Shown here one piece after another: positions 1 through 8,680 of a DNA stretch of 64,000 nucleotides (positions within the stretch are counted from its first letter, which is position 1; the number at the start of each line of letters is the position of its first letter). The notes beneath the pieces are model-generated. The model was not told the origin of the DNA. It saw only the letters and a list, made by a program, of their open reading frames with translations, and did no database searches. The DNA lies in contig CAJQNS010000010.1 of the NCBI GenBank assembly GCA_905479735.1, forward strand, positions 1 through 64,000, read 5' to 3'. A program made the translations under genes and the position numbers. The DNA comes from an uncultured Desulfofustis sp. Lineage in GTDB: Bacteria > Desulfobacterota > Desulfobulbia > Desulfobulbales > Desulfocapsaceae.

Positions 1-2
1 CC

Positions 3-791
3 AATCTCCATACGGTCTGCAGCGAAGCCCGCTGTCCCAATCAGTTCGAGTGTTATGGCAAAGGTACGGCGACCTTTATGATTATGGGGGACCGCTGTAC
101 CAGAAACTGTCGGTTCTGTGCGGTGCAGCACGGCCCATTGGAAGGCCTCGACCTGGGTGAACCGGAGCGGATCGCGACAGCGGTGGCCGAAATGAATTTG
201 GATTATGCGGTGCTGACCTCGGTCACCAGGGATGATCTGCCCGACGGAGGGGCCGCTCATTTTGTGGCGACAATTCAGGCGATTCGGAAGCGCTGTCCAG
301 GCACCCTTGTTGAAGTTCTGATACCCGACCTGCAGGGAGATCTCGCTGCCCTTGAGTCGTTATGCAGCGGCGGACCTGCCGTTCTCAACCATAATATTGA
401 GACCGTAGCGGAACTCTATCCGATCGTACGGCCGCAGGCCATTTACCAGCGTTCGCTGGAGCTGTTAAGCCGGGCGCTCACCTTCGATACGTCCCTGGCG
501 ACCAAATCAGGAATAATGGTCGGTCTGGGTGAAAGCAGAGAGGCGCTCGTCGAGACCATGCGTGATCTGCGTAAAGCGGGCTGCCAAATTCTCACCATCG
601 GACAGTATCTCCAGCCGACCAGTAAGCATCTGCCGGTCACCCGGTTTGTCCCTCCGGAGGAGTTCGAAGAACTTAAAAAAATTGGTAGGGAGCTCGGTTT
701 TGGCGCCATTGCCGCTGGCCCGCACGTTCGCAGTTCATACCGGGCAGGACATCTTTTCCGCAGTCTGCAGAACCGAGCCGCCAAGGTCTGA
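3..791 (+). CDS. lipA: Lipoyl synthase, 5'-truncated by window edge
   Basis: Radical-SAM enzyme that inserts two sulfurs into protein-bound octanoyl groups to make lipoyl cofactors for 2-oxoacid dehydrogenases or the glycine cleavage system. The frame is already open at base 3. It shows the LipA-specific auxiliary cluster motif (CSEARCPNQFEC, C-x4-C-x5-C) followed by the radical-SAM CTRNCRFC motif (C-x3-C-x2-C) about 20 residues later, so both iron-sulfur sites are intact. The C-terminal part (GPHVRSSYRAGHLF) is also typical. Only some N-terminal residues lie outside the window. An ATG at base 78 is internal and would lose the auxiliary cluster, so it is not the start. Confidence 0.96.
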   Translation, partial: NLHTVCSEARCPNQFECYGKGTATFMIMGDRCTRNCRFCAVQHGPLEGLDLGEPERIATAVAEMNLDYAVLTSVTRDDLPDGGAAHFVATIQAIRKRCPGTLVEVLIPDLQGDLAALESLCSGGPAVLNHNIETVAELYPIVRPQAIYQRSLELLSRALTFDTSLATKSGIMVGLGESREALVETMRDLRKAGCQILTIGQYLQPTSKHLPVTRFVPPEEFEELKKIGRELGFGAIAAGPHVRSSYRAGHLFRSLQNRAAKV

Positions 792-914
792 TTCAGTACG
801 CCTCATTACCTCAGTCTGTTCGTTGCTCATATCAGGTCGCAGTACTATCCTTTAGCAGAGGCAGGAAAAAGTGGACAACAGCGGTGAAATTATCATTATT
901 AAAAAGGAAATTAG

Positions 915-1787
915 ATGACGGGCGGATTATTTGCAGTTCTGGATGATATTGCCTTACTCTTGGACGATGCGGCAGTCATGAGTAAGGTGGCAGCCAAAAA
1001 GACGGCCGGCATTCTTGGAGATGATCTGGCTGTCAATGCTGAACGAGCCACCGGATTTCGTGCTTCACGGGAACTGCCGGTACTTTGGGCTATTACCAAA
1101 GGATCGTTTATTAATAAAGTGATAATCGTTCCGCTGGCACTGCTGCTCAGCGCTTACGCTTCCTGGCTGATAATCCCTATTCTTCTTTTGGGCGGCTGCT
1201 ACCTGAGTTACGAAGGGGTAGAGAAAATCGTTCACTACATCACCCACAAAGGGCACGATAGAGGTTCGATCGAGCAGGCAACCAGCGAGAAAGAGCTGCT
1301 CCAGAAAGAGAAAGCCAAGATCAAGTCGGCAGTGCGCACCGATTTTATTCTCTCCATAGAGATCATCATGATCGCGCTGGGCACAGTTATGGAGCAGCCG
1401 CTGAGTTTGCAGGTTATCGTCGTCACCTTGATTGCGATCCTGGCGACGGTTGGCGTCTACGGGGTGGTGGCGTTGATCGTCAGGATGGATGATATGGGGC
1501 TTTTCCTCATTGCCCGGGCGAAACAATTGAAAGGTTTGCTGGCCAGAATACTCAGCGCTTTGGGTTCGTTTTTGGTTGCCTCACTGCCGTGGGTTATCCG
1601 GGCTCTGGGAGTGATCGGTACGATCGCCATGCTGTTGGTTGGGGGTGGAATGTTCACCCACAACCTGCATGCCCTGCATCACGCTGTCGAGGTGATGCCG
1701 GCCTTTTTCATCAACCTTCTGATCGGCGGAGCGGTCGGCCTTGTGCTGGTGGGTGCTCAGCAACTGGTGCTGAAAATTCGATCTTGA
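915..1787 (+). CDS. DUF808 (YedI-type) inner-membrane protein
   Basis: A 290-residue protein of the DUF808 family, whose E. coli member is YedI. Function is unknown. The diagnostic N-terminus is present: a run of LLDD motifs followed by a VAAKKTAGILGDDLAVNAE segment. About five or six hydrophobic segments follow, near residues 70-100, 142-160, 165-190, 215-250 and 265-288, so it should sit in the cytoplasmic membrane. AAGGAAA lies just before the ATG. The next gene starts four bases after the stop, so the two may be co-transcribed. Family assignment is firm, but no role can be read from the sequence. Confidence 0.9.
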   Translation: MTGGLFAVLDDIALLLDDAAVMSKVAAKKTAGILGDDLAVNAERATGFRASRELPVLWAITKGSFINKVIIVPLALLLSAYASWLIIPILLLGGCYLSYEGVEKIVHYITHKGHDRGSIEQATSEKELLQKEKAKIKSAVRTDFILSIEIIMIALGTVMEQPLSLQVIVVTLIAILATVGVYGVVALIVRMDDMGLFLIARAKQLKGLLARILSALGSFLVASLPWVIRALGVIGTIAMLLVGGGMFTHNLHALHHAVEVMPAFFINLLIGGAVGLVLVGAQQLVLKIRS

Positions 1788-1791
1788 ATGG

Positions 1792-2709
1792 GTGACTACC
1801 ATGAGTTCTAAGGCTGGTTCCACAATCTCCAATGAGACGTGTGAGAGGGTTTCAACCTATGGCCAGCCCTGGTCTGAACTGCTGCAGAATAAAGGGATCT
1901 GCCAGGAAACTCTTGAGGAGTTCAGCAGCAAGGTACTCAACTTTTACGACGAACAGGGCAGAAAGTTCAGCTGGCGATCGGAGATTTCGCCCTACCGGGT
2001 CCTCGTTTCGGAAATCATGCTTCAGCAGACCCAAACCGGACGAGTGGAGGAGAAGTTTGTTGCCTTTAACGGCAGATTTCCAGGATTCCATGAATTGGCT
2101 GCAGCCGACTTCAGCGAAGTACTGCGCCTCTGGAAGGGCTTGGGCTACAATCGCAGGGCCAAGTATCTGCATGATATATCGCGCACTGTCGTTGCAGAGT
2201 TTGACTCGGCCTTGCCGGATGATCCGGAAATCCTGGTGCGTTTTTCGGGCATAGGCAAGGCGACGGCGGCTTCCATCTGTGTGTTTGCCTTTAATAAACC
2301 TTATGCCTTCGTCGAAACCAATATCAGAACTGTGTTCATCCATTTCTTCTTCCCCGACCAGCTTGGGGTGAGTGATACGGAAATTTTCGCTTTGGTTGAA
2401 AAGACCATGGACAGGGAGAATCCGCGTCGATGGTTTTATGCGCTCATGGACTATGGGGTAATGCTCAAACAGACGGTAGGCAACCTCAGCCGAAAAAGCA
2501 GCACTTACAGGAAACAATCGCGATTCGAAGGTTCCGATCGCCAGTTGCGCGGCAGAATCCTCGACCTGCTTCTGAGCCGCACCCGTGTTGATGTCACGAC
2601 CGCGGCAATAATTCTCGAGCAACCCGAAGACCGGGTGCGTGCCCTGACCGGAGCGCTTCACTCCGAAGGCCTGTTAGTCGAGGACAACGGCTGGTTCAAG
2701 CTGGCCTAG
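1792..2709 (+). CDS. MutY/Nth-family DNA glycosylase lacking the iron-sulfur motif
   Basis: A HhH-GPD base-excision glycosylase resembling MutY, which removes adenine opposite 8-oxoguanine. The MutY-like SEIMLQQTQ motif (catalytic-type Glu at about residue 74) and the helix-hairpin-helix FSGIGKATAA (about 151-160) are clear. Two features differ from MutY. The catalytic Asp position in the 'V-D-T-N' strand is Glu (VETNIRTV, residue 175). The four-cysteine cluster loop that normally follows 'DYG' is replaced by a Lys/Arg/Ser-rich stretch (residues 221-250) without cysteines. A short C-terminal helical region replaces the NUDIX-like domain. The start is GTG at 1792, or ATG at 1801, and neither has a strong ribosome site. 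The 3' end overlaps the convergent gene by four bases. Substrate is uncertain. Confidence 0.85.
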   Translation: MTTMSSKAGSTISNETCERVSTYGQPWSELLQNKGICQETLEEFSSKVLNFYDEQGRKFSWRSEISPYRVLVSEIMLQQTQTGRVEEKFVAFNGRFPGFHELAAADFSEVLRLWKGLGYNRRAKYLHDISRTVVAEFDSALPDDPEILVRFSGIGKATAASICVFAFNKPYAFVETNIRTVFIHFFFPDQLGVSDTEIFALVEKTMDRENPRRWFYALMDYGVMLKQTVGNLSRKSSTYRKQSRFEGSDRQLRGRILDLLLSRTRVDVTTAAIILEQPEDRVRALTGALHSEGLLVEDNGWFKLA

Positions 2710-3854
2710 GAGGGGGGTGAGAGGTCTTGTTCCGTGAGTGTACCGGCGTTGTTTTCGGCGAAGTAAAGGTGCAGAAACAGGCAGAAGGATATCAGCGAAA
2801 CCACCGCGATCAAAACGTTGCTCTTACCCAGTGGCGCAAGAATACCGACGACCAGCCAGTGAAAGGAAATGATAGCCCAGGAATTGAGCTTGAGGGGAAA
2901 ATTGTTCCAGCGTATGAGAATCAGCAGGCCGCTGAGACTCCAGCCATAGAGGGAAAGGTAGGCATGGCTGTCGAGCAGAAGTCTGCCCCAGCGGTAGTAA
3001 AGATAGTTGTAGTTGGCCAGTTCGATATAGAAAATACCGGTGATACCGGTAAAGACCAGAAAGGTCATTCCTGAAAGCAGAAAATATTTTTGTTGTAGGT
3101 TGATACCCAGAAGCAAAAAGAAGGAGAAAATCATCAACACGGTGATGAAGAGGATGGTGGCGATGAGGAATTTGGCGATAGCCATTTCAAAAATAATAAA
3201 CAGGAAGAAAATTATCACGCCCAGGTTGACGAGCCAGAAAAACGATTGCTTGAGGTAGCGCAATTGCTGGGAAATATCTCTTCTGATAAAGGAAAACATC
3301 ACCGACATGGTTATCAATGAAACGGGAAAGGAGTAACCTAGAAAAAAGACATTGAGGGTCAAGTTCTTGTAGGGCAGCCAGTGCAGGGAGGTGTCGTTGA
3401 GTAGCACAAAAGTGGCGATGAAGAGCGCCAGTGAGAGGCAGAGTACAGAGGCGTGATGAAACTTGTCGACCACCGACACCTTGAGATCAAACAACTCCAG
3501 CGGCAGAAACGAGAACGCCCGTATGCGGATTGATTCCACAACTATTCCCAGGCTAAATGAGATAACTGCCGCGGCCGGATAGATCTGGAAAAAGGCCAGT
3601 AACGCGTATGCCAGGCTGAGCGCGAGGAAAAGATAACACCTCGGTGAGGGCGACGGTGTATTCTCGGTATGGTAGAGAATCGTGAATCCGCCGGCGCAGA
3701 GGTTGAACAGAAAGATGTGCAGCCGCTCAAAATTCTTGTCCCAGAGCTGGTCGGCGAATCCGAACATGAAGGCCGTCACCATCAGGGCAAGGACAAAGAA
3801 GCGCAGTCGTTTATCGAGAAAAAACTCTCTATTTATGGGTTGATCTATGCGCAT
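2706..3854 (-). CDS. Polytopic membrane protein with intramembrane histidines (NnrS/oxidase-like?)
   Basis: A 382-residue, very hydrophobic protein with roughly 11-12 predicted membrane spans and short loops. I do not recognise a named family with certainty. Histidines recur at helix ends or within helices (RLHIF, LYHTE, KFHHAS, SHAYLSLYGW, SFHWL). The SHAYLSLYGW segment recalls the HAHLNLLGW motif of NnrS and heme-copper-oxidase-like proteins, so heme or metal binding is possible but unproven. There is no signal peptide beyond the first membrane helix and no soluble domain. It is convergent with the MutY-like gene (four-base overlap) and divergent from the FGGY kinase. No operon partner is visible. 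Confidence 0.7.
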   Translation of the reverse strand: MRIDQPINREFFLDKRLRFFVLALMVTAFMFGFADQLWDKNFERLHIFLFNLCAGGFTILYHTENTPSPSPRCYLFLALSLAYALLAFFQIYPAAAVISFSLGIVVESIRIRAFSFLPLELFDLKVSVVDKFHHASVLCLSLALFIATFVLLNDTSLHWLPYKNLTLNVFFLGYSFPVSLITMSVMFSFIRRDISQQLRYLKQSFFWLVNLGVIIFFLFIIFEMAIAKFLIATILFITVLMIFSFFLLLGINLQQKYFLLSGMTFLVFTGITGIFYIELANYNYLYYRWGRLLLDSHAYLSLYGWSLSGLLILIRWNNFPLKLNSWAIISFHWLVVGILAPLGKSNVLIAVVSLISFCLFLHLYFAENNAGTLTEQDLSPPS

Positions 3855-3976
3855 GGCGGTTGGTCGGGGATAAGGTAATGGTGTGAACTATTGAACAATT
3901 ATTTACTAATTGCAACACTGGTGAGATAAAGTCTGGAAAAAGTTCCGTCCCAAATGATCTTGAAGGAACGTATGGC

Positions 3977-5323
3977 ATGAAGATATTGAGTGTGGATATC
4001 GGTACGACCTCCATGAAAATGGGTGTCTACGAAGGATCTGACAGCGGGCCCGAGCTGGTCGACAGCTTTTCCTGTGATTATGCAATCAACACCTATAACG
4101 ATGGGCTCTACGGAGACATTGAGCCGGAAAAGTGGCAGTCAGCCTTTGAGCAGGGCTGCAGCTATTTTAGCAACTTAACTGCTCAGATCGAGGTGATTTG
4201 CCTCTCTGGTACCACCCCGGGACTAACCGCCATGGATGGAAGTGGCAAAGCACTTGCCCCGGCCATCCTGATGCTTGATCAGCGCTCGAGGTCGCAGGCC
4301 CGGGAGATTATCGATTTACTTGGCCAGCAGTACCTGCTCGATCATACCGCAAACGTTCCGGTGGCGGGCGGCTGTTCGCTGGCGTCCATCCTTTGGATAA
4401 GAGAAAACCTCCCCGAGGTTTACCGAAAAACCAGAACATTTGGCCACTCCAACACCTTTTTCTGCAAATGGCTGACGGGCAAAAGCGCCATCGATCCCTC
4501 CTCCGCCTCCCTCACCGCCCTCTACAACACCTCCGCCAACGATTTGAGTTGGAATCGCTCCATTCTTGATACCTTTGATCTGTCTGAAGACCTGCTGCCG
4601 CACTTGCTCCGGGCTTATGAGAGCCCAGGGCGTTTGCAGCCGAAGCTTGCCGCCCAGACCGGTCTGCGCAAGGAGCCAGCGGTACTCATCGGTGGCAATG
4701 ACGCAGTGCTGGCAGCCTATTCGGTGGAAATCGACAGCCCCGGCCAAATATTCAATATCAATGGGACCTGTGAAATAACCATGGTCTGCCTGGACCAATG
4801 TGTACCTTCCAGGAACTATAATATCCGCACCCATGTGCTGCCTGAGCGCTGGTTCTCGTTCTATGTCATGAATGCCGGCGGCAAGGCTTTCGAGTGGTTT
4901 AAGGATCTGTTCTGCAGGGAAATGGACAACGACAAGTTTTTCAATGAATTCCTGCCCGACGCCGTCGATAGGTGGCTGGACAGAGACAGCGGGGTCAGCT
5001 ATATACCCTATCTGATGGGCTCGCGCTACTCACTGCAGCCGCTCAAGGCAGAGTTTCTCGGCCTGACCCAGGAGACGACCCGGGCAGAAATGCTGGCCGC
5101 GATGATTCGTGGACTTTGTCAATATCAGCGCCAGAACCTCAAAGATATAGGTCTCGAGCTGAGTCTTGACAATAAAATAGTAGTCTCCGGAGGGGCGGTT
5201 AATGAAGCGATATTGCGAGCCAAAAAGCGCTGGATGCGTAACTGCGAGTATCAGTTCGAAGCGGAATCGTCGATGCGGGGAGCGGCTATGCTTGGCTGGA
5301 AATATCTGAATTCGTCATCATGA
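3977..5323 (+). CDS. FGGY-family carbohydrate kinase
   Basis: An ATP-dependent sugar or polyol kinase of the FGGY (xylulokinase/gluconokinase/glycerol kinase) family, 448 residues. The N-terminal phosphate-binding loop (SVDIGTTSMKMGVY), a central IGGNDAVLAAY segment and the C-terminal ATP-site motif (VVSGGAVNEAILRAKK, then a small-residue AAMLGW helix) are present. The substrate cannot be assigned from sequence. The GhrB-type dehydrogenase 87 bases downstream suggests a sugar acid or related polyol. AAGGAA precedes the ATG by about ten bases. The upstream AT-rich divergent gap of 122 bases probably holds the promoter. Confidence 0.88.
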   Translation: MKILSVDIGTTSMKMGVYEGSDSGPELVDSFSCDYAINTYNDGLYGDIEPEKWQSAFEQGCSYFSNLTAQIEVICLSGTTPGLTAMDGSGKALAPAILMLDQRSRSQAREIIDLLGQQYLLDHTANVPVAGGCSLASILWIRENLPEVYRKTRTFGHSNTFFCKWLTGKSAIDPSSASLTALYNTSANDLSWNRSILDTFDLSEDLLPHLLRAYESPGRLQPKLAAQTGLRKEPAVLIGGNDAVLAAYSVEIDSPGQIFNINGTCEITMVCLDQCVPSRNYNIRTHVLPERWFSFYVMNAGGKAFEWFKDLFCREMDNDKFFNEFLPDAVDRWLDRDSGVSYIPYLMGSRYSLQPLKAEFLGLTQETTRAEMLAAMIRGLCQYQRQNLKDIGLELSLDNKIVVSGGAVNEAILRAKKRWMRNCEYQFEAESSMRGAAMLGWKYLNSSS

Positions 5324-5410
5324 GTAGCGCTGATCACCAGTTGGGAGGATACTCTCCACCAGAACGGTCCCCTTGTCGGGCACCTACACTACAACGAGCG
5401 AGGTAAGGAT

Positions 5411-6397
5411 ATGTCCTATTACATCCTTCAGTATGCAGATCTGCCAGCAGATCTCGAAGAAAAACTAGAGCAGCATTGTCGAATTACCAGGGTCAAGTCG
5501 CTGGATCCTAACCAGGGAGATGATTTCAGGTCGATTTTGGCCGAAACAGAAGGGCTGATCGGGGTAGGTCAGGAGGTCGGAGCTGAGTTTCTCCGCCACA
5601 CACCCAGATTGCAGGTCGCCTCCACTATTTCGGTGGGCTATGATCATTTTGAAGTGGCTGAGCTTACCCGCCAGGGCGTTATGCTGATGCATACTCCCGA
5701 GGTCCTGACAGAGACCACTGCCGATATGATTTTTACTCTGATTCTCTGCGCCGGACGGCGGGCTGCCGAGCTCCATATGATGGTCAAAAAGGGGGACTGG
5801 CAGGCCGCGGTCGGTCCTCAACATTTCGGCACAGACGTGTACGGAAAGACCCTGGGCATCATAGGGCTGGGCCGTATCGGTGAGGCAGTTGCCCGGCGGG
5901 CGCATCACGGTTTCAACATGAACATCCTTTACCACAACAGATCAGTCAACAAGGCGGCGGAGGCCGAGTTTGAAGCCAGGTTTTGTAACCTTGATGAGCT
6001 TTTGGGGCAGAGCGATTTTGTCTGCCTGGTGCTGCCGTTATCGGAACAGACGCACAAACTGATCGGTCCAGATGAGCTGCGAAAAATGAAAGCGGATGCT
6101 TTCCTGATAAATGGCGGTCGTGGACCGGTGATAGATGAACAGGCACTGATCGAAGCGCTTGAAAATGGAACCATAAGGGGAGCCGGGCTGGATGTATACG
6201 AACAGGAGCCGCTGCCGACAGATTCACCGCTAATGCGACTGCCCAATGTCGTTACCCTGCCCCATATAGGGTCGGCCACCCATGAAACCCGCTACGCCAT
6301 GGCTGAGCTGGCAGTCGATAATCTGTTGGCGGCGCTGCAGCAACGGGCAACCCGCAACTGCGTAAACCCCGAAGTTCTCAATAGAGATGATCAATGA
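5411..6397 (+). CDS. NAD(P)-dependent D-2-hydroxyacid dehydrogenase (GhrB-like)
   Basis: Interconverts a 2-oxo acid (glyoxylate, hydroxypyruvate or 2-ketogluconate are typical) and its D-2-hydroxy form in the cytoplasm. The 328-residue length, the Rossmann motif GIIGLGRIGEAVA in the middle, the substrate-binding GRGPVID segment and the catalytic Arg/Glu/His set (the last in TLPHIGSATHETR) fit the GhrB branch of this family. It follows the FGGY kinase on the same strand after a short gap containing a good ribosome site (GAGGTAAGGAT before ATG). Sugar-acid catabolism is the likely context, but the exact substrate is not resolved. Confidence 0.9.
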   Translation: MSYYILQYADLPADLEEKLEQHCRITRVKSLDPNQGDDFRSILAETEGLIGVGQEVGAEFLRHTPRLQVASTISVGYDHFEVAELTRQGVMLMHTPEVLTETTADMIFTLILCAGRRAAELHMMVKKGDWQAAVGPQHFGTDVYGKTLGIIGLGRIGEAVARRAHHGFNMNILYHNRSVNKAAEAEFEARFCNLDELLGQSDFVCLVLPLSEQTHKLIGPDELRKMKADAFLINGGRGPVIDEQALIEALENGTIRGAGLDVYEQEPLPTDSPLMRLPNVVTLPHIGSATHETRYAMAELAVDNLLAALQQRATRNCVNPEVLNRDDQ

Positions 6398-6409
6398 AGT
6401 ACATTGGGG

Positions 6410-6443
6410 TTTGAACCAGTTGGCTTCTGCCAATCGGTTCAAA
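6410..6443. terminator. Long hairpin between convergent ghrB-like and mscS genes
   Basis: TTTGAACC and GGTTCAAA form the base of a stem, with TTGGC/GCCAA closing a TTCT loop above it. Apart from one mismatch and one G-T pair the 15-base stem is complete. It lies 12 bases after the plus-strand gene and 20 bases after the minus-strand gene, so it could end both transcripts. Neither side has a real T tract, so intrinsic termination may be weak. Confidence 0.5.
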
Positions 6444-6463
6444 GTAAGACTCCTGCTGCAACA

Positions 6464-7303
6464 TCAGCCGGTTGGCTCAGAATGAACAAAGACTTCCTGC
6501 TGCGGCAAGGACATCGATATACTCTCATCGACGTTGAAAGTAGCTACCAGCTTTTGCCATAGATCAGTGCGGGTGGAAAGCCAGTCCTCATTCTTTACCC
6601 AGCAGTAAGCCACCATATCGACACCGGATGCCGTGGCATTTACTATATGGGTGAACGGGGGGCTGGGATCATTCACCACTCGCTCATCAGCGCCCATCAC
6701 CTCGACGAAAACCTGCCTGGTCTTGTCGATATCGCTGTCGTTGTTGACACTGAGCATTATTTCAATTCGCCGATGCGGGATCACACTGAAATTTTTTATG
6801 GTTGAGGCCATAACCGCCGCCGTGGGAATAGTCACGGAGGTTCCATCAAACTGCTTGATAGTAATTCGAAACACGTCTATGGCGGTGATTACACCAAAGA
6901 TACCGTTGACTTCAACGATATGACCGATGAAGAACGGCAGGCTGGGAATGAAAGGAACGAGGAAAAATACAACGACGGAGCCGATCAATACACCAGCAAG
7001 AGCAAGATGGGCGACGCCGTCCACTGGAACGCCTATCTTGTCAAGGACCAGCAATGCCATAATGATGAGCACGAACACATAAAGAGTGCCAAAAAATACC
7101 CTGATCAATCTCTTATTCTTGATGTGGGGATAGATAAGCTTTCCGGCGAGACGGTGAATTAAAAAAATCACCAGCATGGCCCCGATTACGAGATAGAGAC
7201 TTCCGGCAATCTGGGCACCGTAGTTACCTAGTTTATCGAAAACAAGTACGGTAGTATCAGCAATTTCTTCGATTTGTTCTTCAACCGGTAATTTTTCGGC
7301 CAT
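6464..7303 (-). CDS. Small-conductance mechanosensitive channel (MscS family)
   Basis: A pressure-relief channel of the inner membrane, 279 residues from the chosen start. Two N-terminal hydrophobic helices are followed by a third, glycine/alanine-rich pore-like helix (VAHLALAGVLIGSVVVFF) and a beta-rich domain (VEVNGIFGVITAIDVFRITIKQFDGTSVTIP) that matches the MscS vestibule. A longer open frame reaches 7375, but GGAGGAACACC sits directly before the ATG at 7303, so that start (MAEKLPVEEQ) is preferred. It stands alone on its strand and is convergent with the dehydrogenase gene. Confidence 0.88.
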   Translation of the reverse strand: MAEKLPVEEQIEEIADTTVLVFDKLGNYGAQIAGSLYLVIGAMLVIFLIHRLAGKLIYPHIKNKRLIRVFFGTLYVFVLIIMALLVLDKIGVPVDGVAHLALAGVLIGSVVVFFLVPFIPSLPFFIGHIVEVNGIFGVITAIDVFRITIKQFDGTSVTIPTAAVMASTIKNFSVIPHRRIEIMLSVNNDSDIDKTRQVFVEVMGADERVVNDPSPPFTHIVNATASGVDMVAYCWVKNEDWLSTRTDLWQKLVATFNVDESISMSLPQQEVFVHSEPTG

Positions 7304-7504
7304 GGTGTTCCTCCATTTTGCTAAACCTCCTGAAATGTCAAGGTGAGGCTGCTGAAAATCAATGCTCTGCTCCACACAGCTTGTGGGCTGCTGGCTGAAT
7401 CACTCTCCATTTTATCAGACAGCAGGGCGGGAGCAGCGGATTCAGGCCTAATCGGCAGGGGATAGCCTGGGTAAACTGAGGGCATGGTGAGCTGACTTGA
7501 GGTC

Positions 7505-8401
7505 CTATTTTTCAGGCAGGCTAATACCTTTAAAGATTTTTATCACGGCACTGTCGTCTTCACCACCGTGTCCGTCGTTGCTTGCCGATGTAAACATTTG
7601 ATAGGCGGTTGATCCCAGATAGAGCGGAAACTTCAGAGATTGAGCAGTATCTGTAACGATACCGAGGTCTTTGACAAATATATCAACCATTGATTTGGGC
7701 GAATAGTCCCCTTCTACCACATGCTGCATCCGGTTCTCGAACATCCATGAGTTGCCTGCTGCGTTGGTTACCACCTCATACATCAGATCCAGAGGTATAC
7801 CCGCCTTGGCGGCCATTGCCATTGCTTCTGCACCGGCGGCGATATGAACTCCCGCCAGCAGCTGATGGATTATTTTTACCATCGATCCCAGGCCGATTTC
7901 CTTGCCTATCCGAAATACTTTTATCGCGGTTGCCTCGAGAACGGGCTGTAATCGTTTAAAAGCCAGATCGGAGCCGGAAGCCATCACGGTCATCTCGCCC
8001 TGATCCGCTTTGGCCGCACCGCCCGAGACCGGCGCGTCAATCATGAGCAGATCTTTATCTGCCAACCGCGATTCGATTTCCCGGGCATCTTGAGCCGCAA
8101 TGGTAGCCGATACCATTACTGCCGTGCCGGGACGCAGGTGATCGATCAGTTCATTCTCGAAAAGCACCTGCTTGACCTGTGCAGCGTTGACAACCAGGAG
8201 GACTATTGAATCAAGCCGTTCGGCAAAATCCTGACAGTTTCTGGAAACACCGGCAGCGCCCGCCTCAGACAGAGCTTGCAGGGAGTCCGGACTGATATCA
8301 ATGCCGTAGGTTCTCAAGCCGGCCCTGATACAGGAGCGGGCCGCACCCATCCCCATTGAGCCAAGGCCGATCACTGCAACCGAGTGGGTTTGTTCGTTCA
8401 C
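7505..8401 (-). CDS. 3-hydroxyisobutyrate-dehydrogenase-family oxidoreductase, LtnD-like
   Basis: A beta-hydroxyacid dehydrogenase of 298 residues. The N-terminal dinucleotide site (VIGLGSMGMGAA), the substrate loop (DAPVSGGAAKA) and the catalytic Lys segment (GSMVKIIHQLLAG) are intact. The C-terminal pattern GNSWMFENR...VDIFVKDLGIV...GEDDSAVIKI is characteristic of the L-threonate dehydrogenase (LtnD) branch, so a four-carbon sugar acid is a reasonable substrate guess. No DUF1537 kinase or tetronate aldolase is adjacent, so the pathway is incomplete here. It lies downstream of the MscS promoter region and shows no tight operon link. Confidence 0.85.
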   Translation of the reverse strand: MNEQTHSVAVIGLGSMGMGAARSCIRAGLRTYGIDISPDSLQALSEAGAAGVSRNCQDFAERLDSIVLLVVNAAQVKQVLFENELIDHLRPGTAVMVSATIAAQDAREIESRLADKDLLMIDAPVSGGAAKADQGEMTVMASGSDLAFKRLQPVLEATAIKVFRIGKEIGLGSMVKIIHQLLAGVHIAAGAEAMAMAAKAGIPLDLMYEVVTNAAGNSWMFENRMQHVVEGDYSPKSMVDIFVKDLGIVTDTAQSLKFPLYLGSTAYQMFTSASNDGHGGEDDSAVIKIFKGISLPEK

Positions 8402-8680
8402 CTGTCACCTCTTATTCTCATTTAAATTTTTAGCGCTCTGTGCTGGAAAGCGGTAAAAGGTCACCCGCTGCTGCTGAACCTTGGCCGGTTTGGTATTTCT
8501 TACTCACCGATGCCTGGAGCAGCGTTGTAGGGTGTCACAATAGATTGAGTCTCTGGATACAAAAATAGATCAGAACATCTCTTTTACAACTAAAAGGTGA
8601 GCCAAAGCATTTTGTTATCGCAGCACATTATCCCAGCACCTCAGTTCCGAGAGCATCGACATTAGATCTCTGGTCTCGTT

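Noticed and set aside
1852-2661. 269-codon minus-strand frame antisense to the MutY-like gene
   Set aside because: Lies wholly inside a recognisable glycosylase gene and shows no domain or ribosome site.
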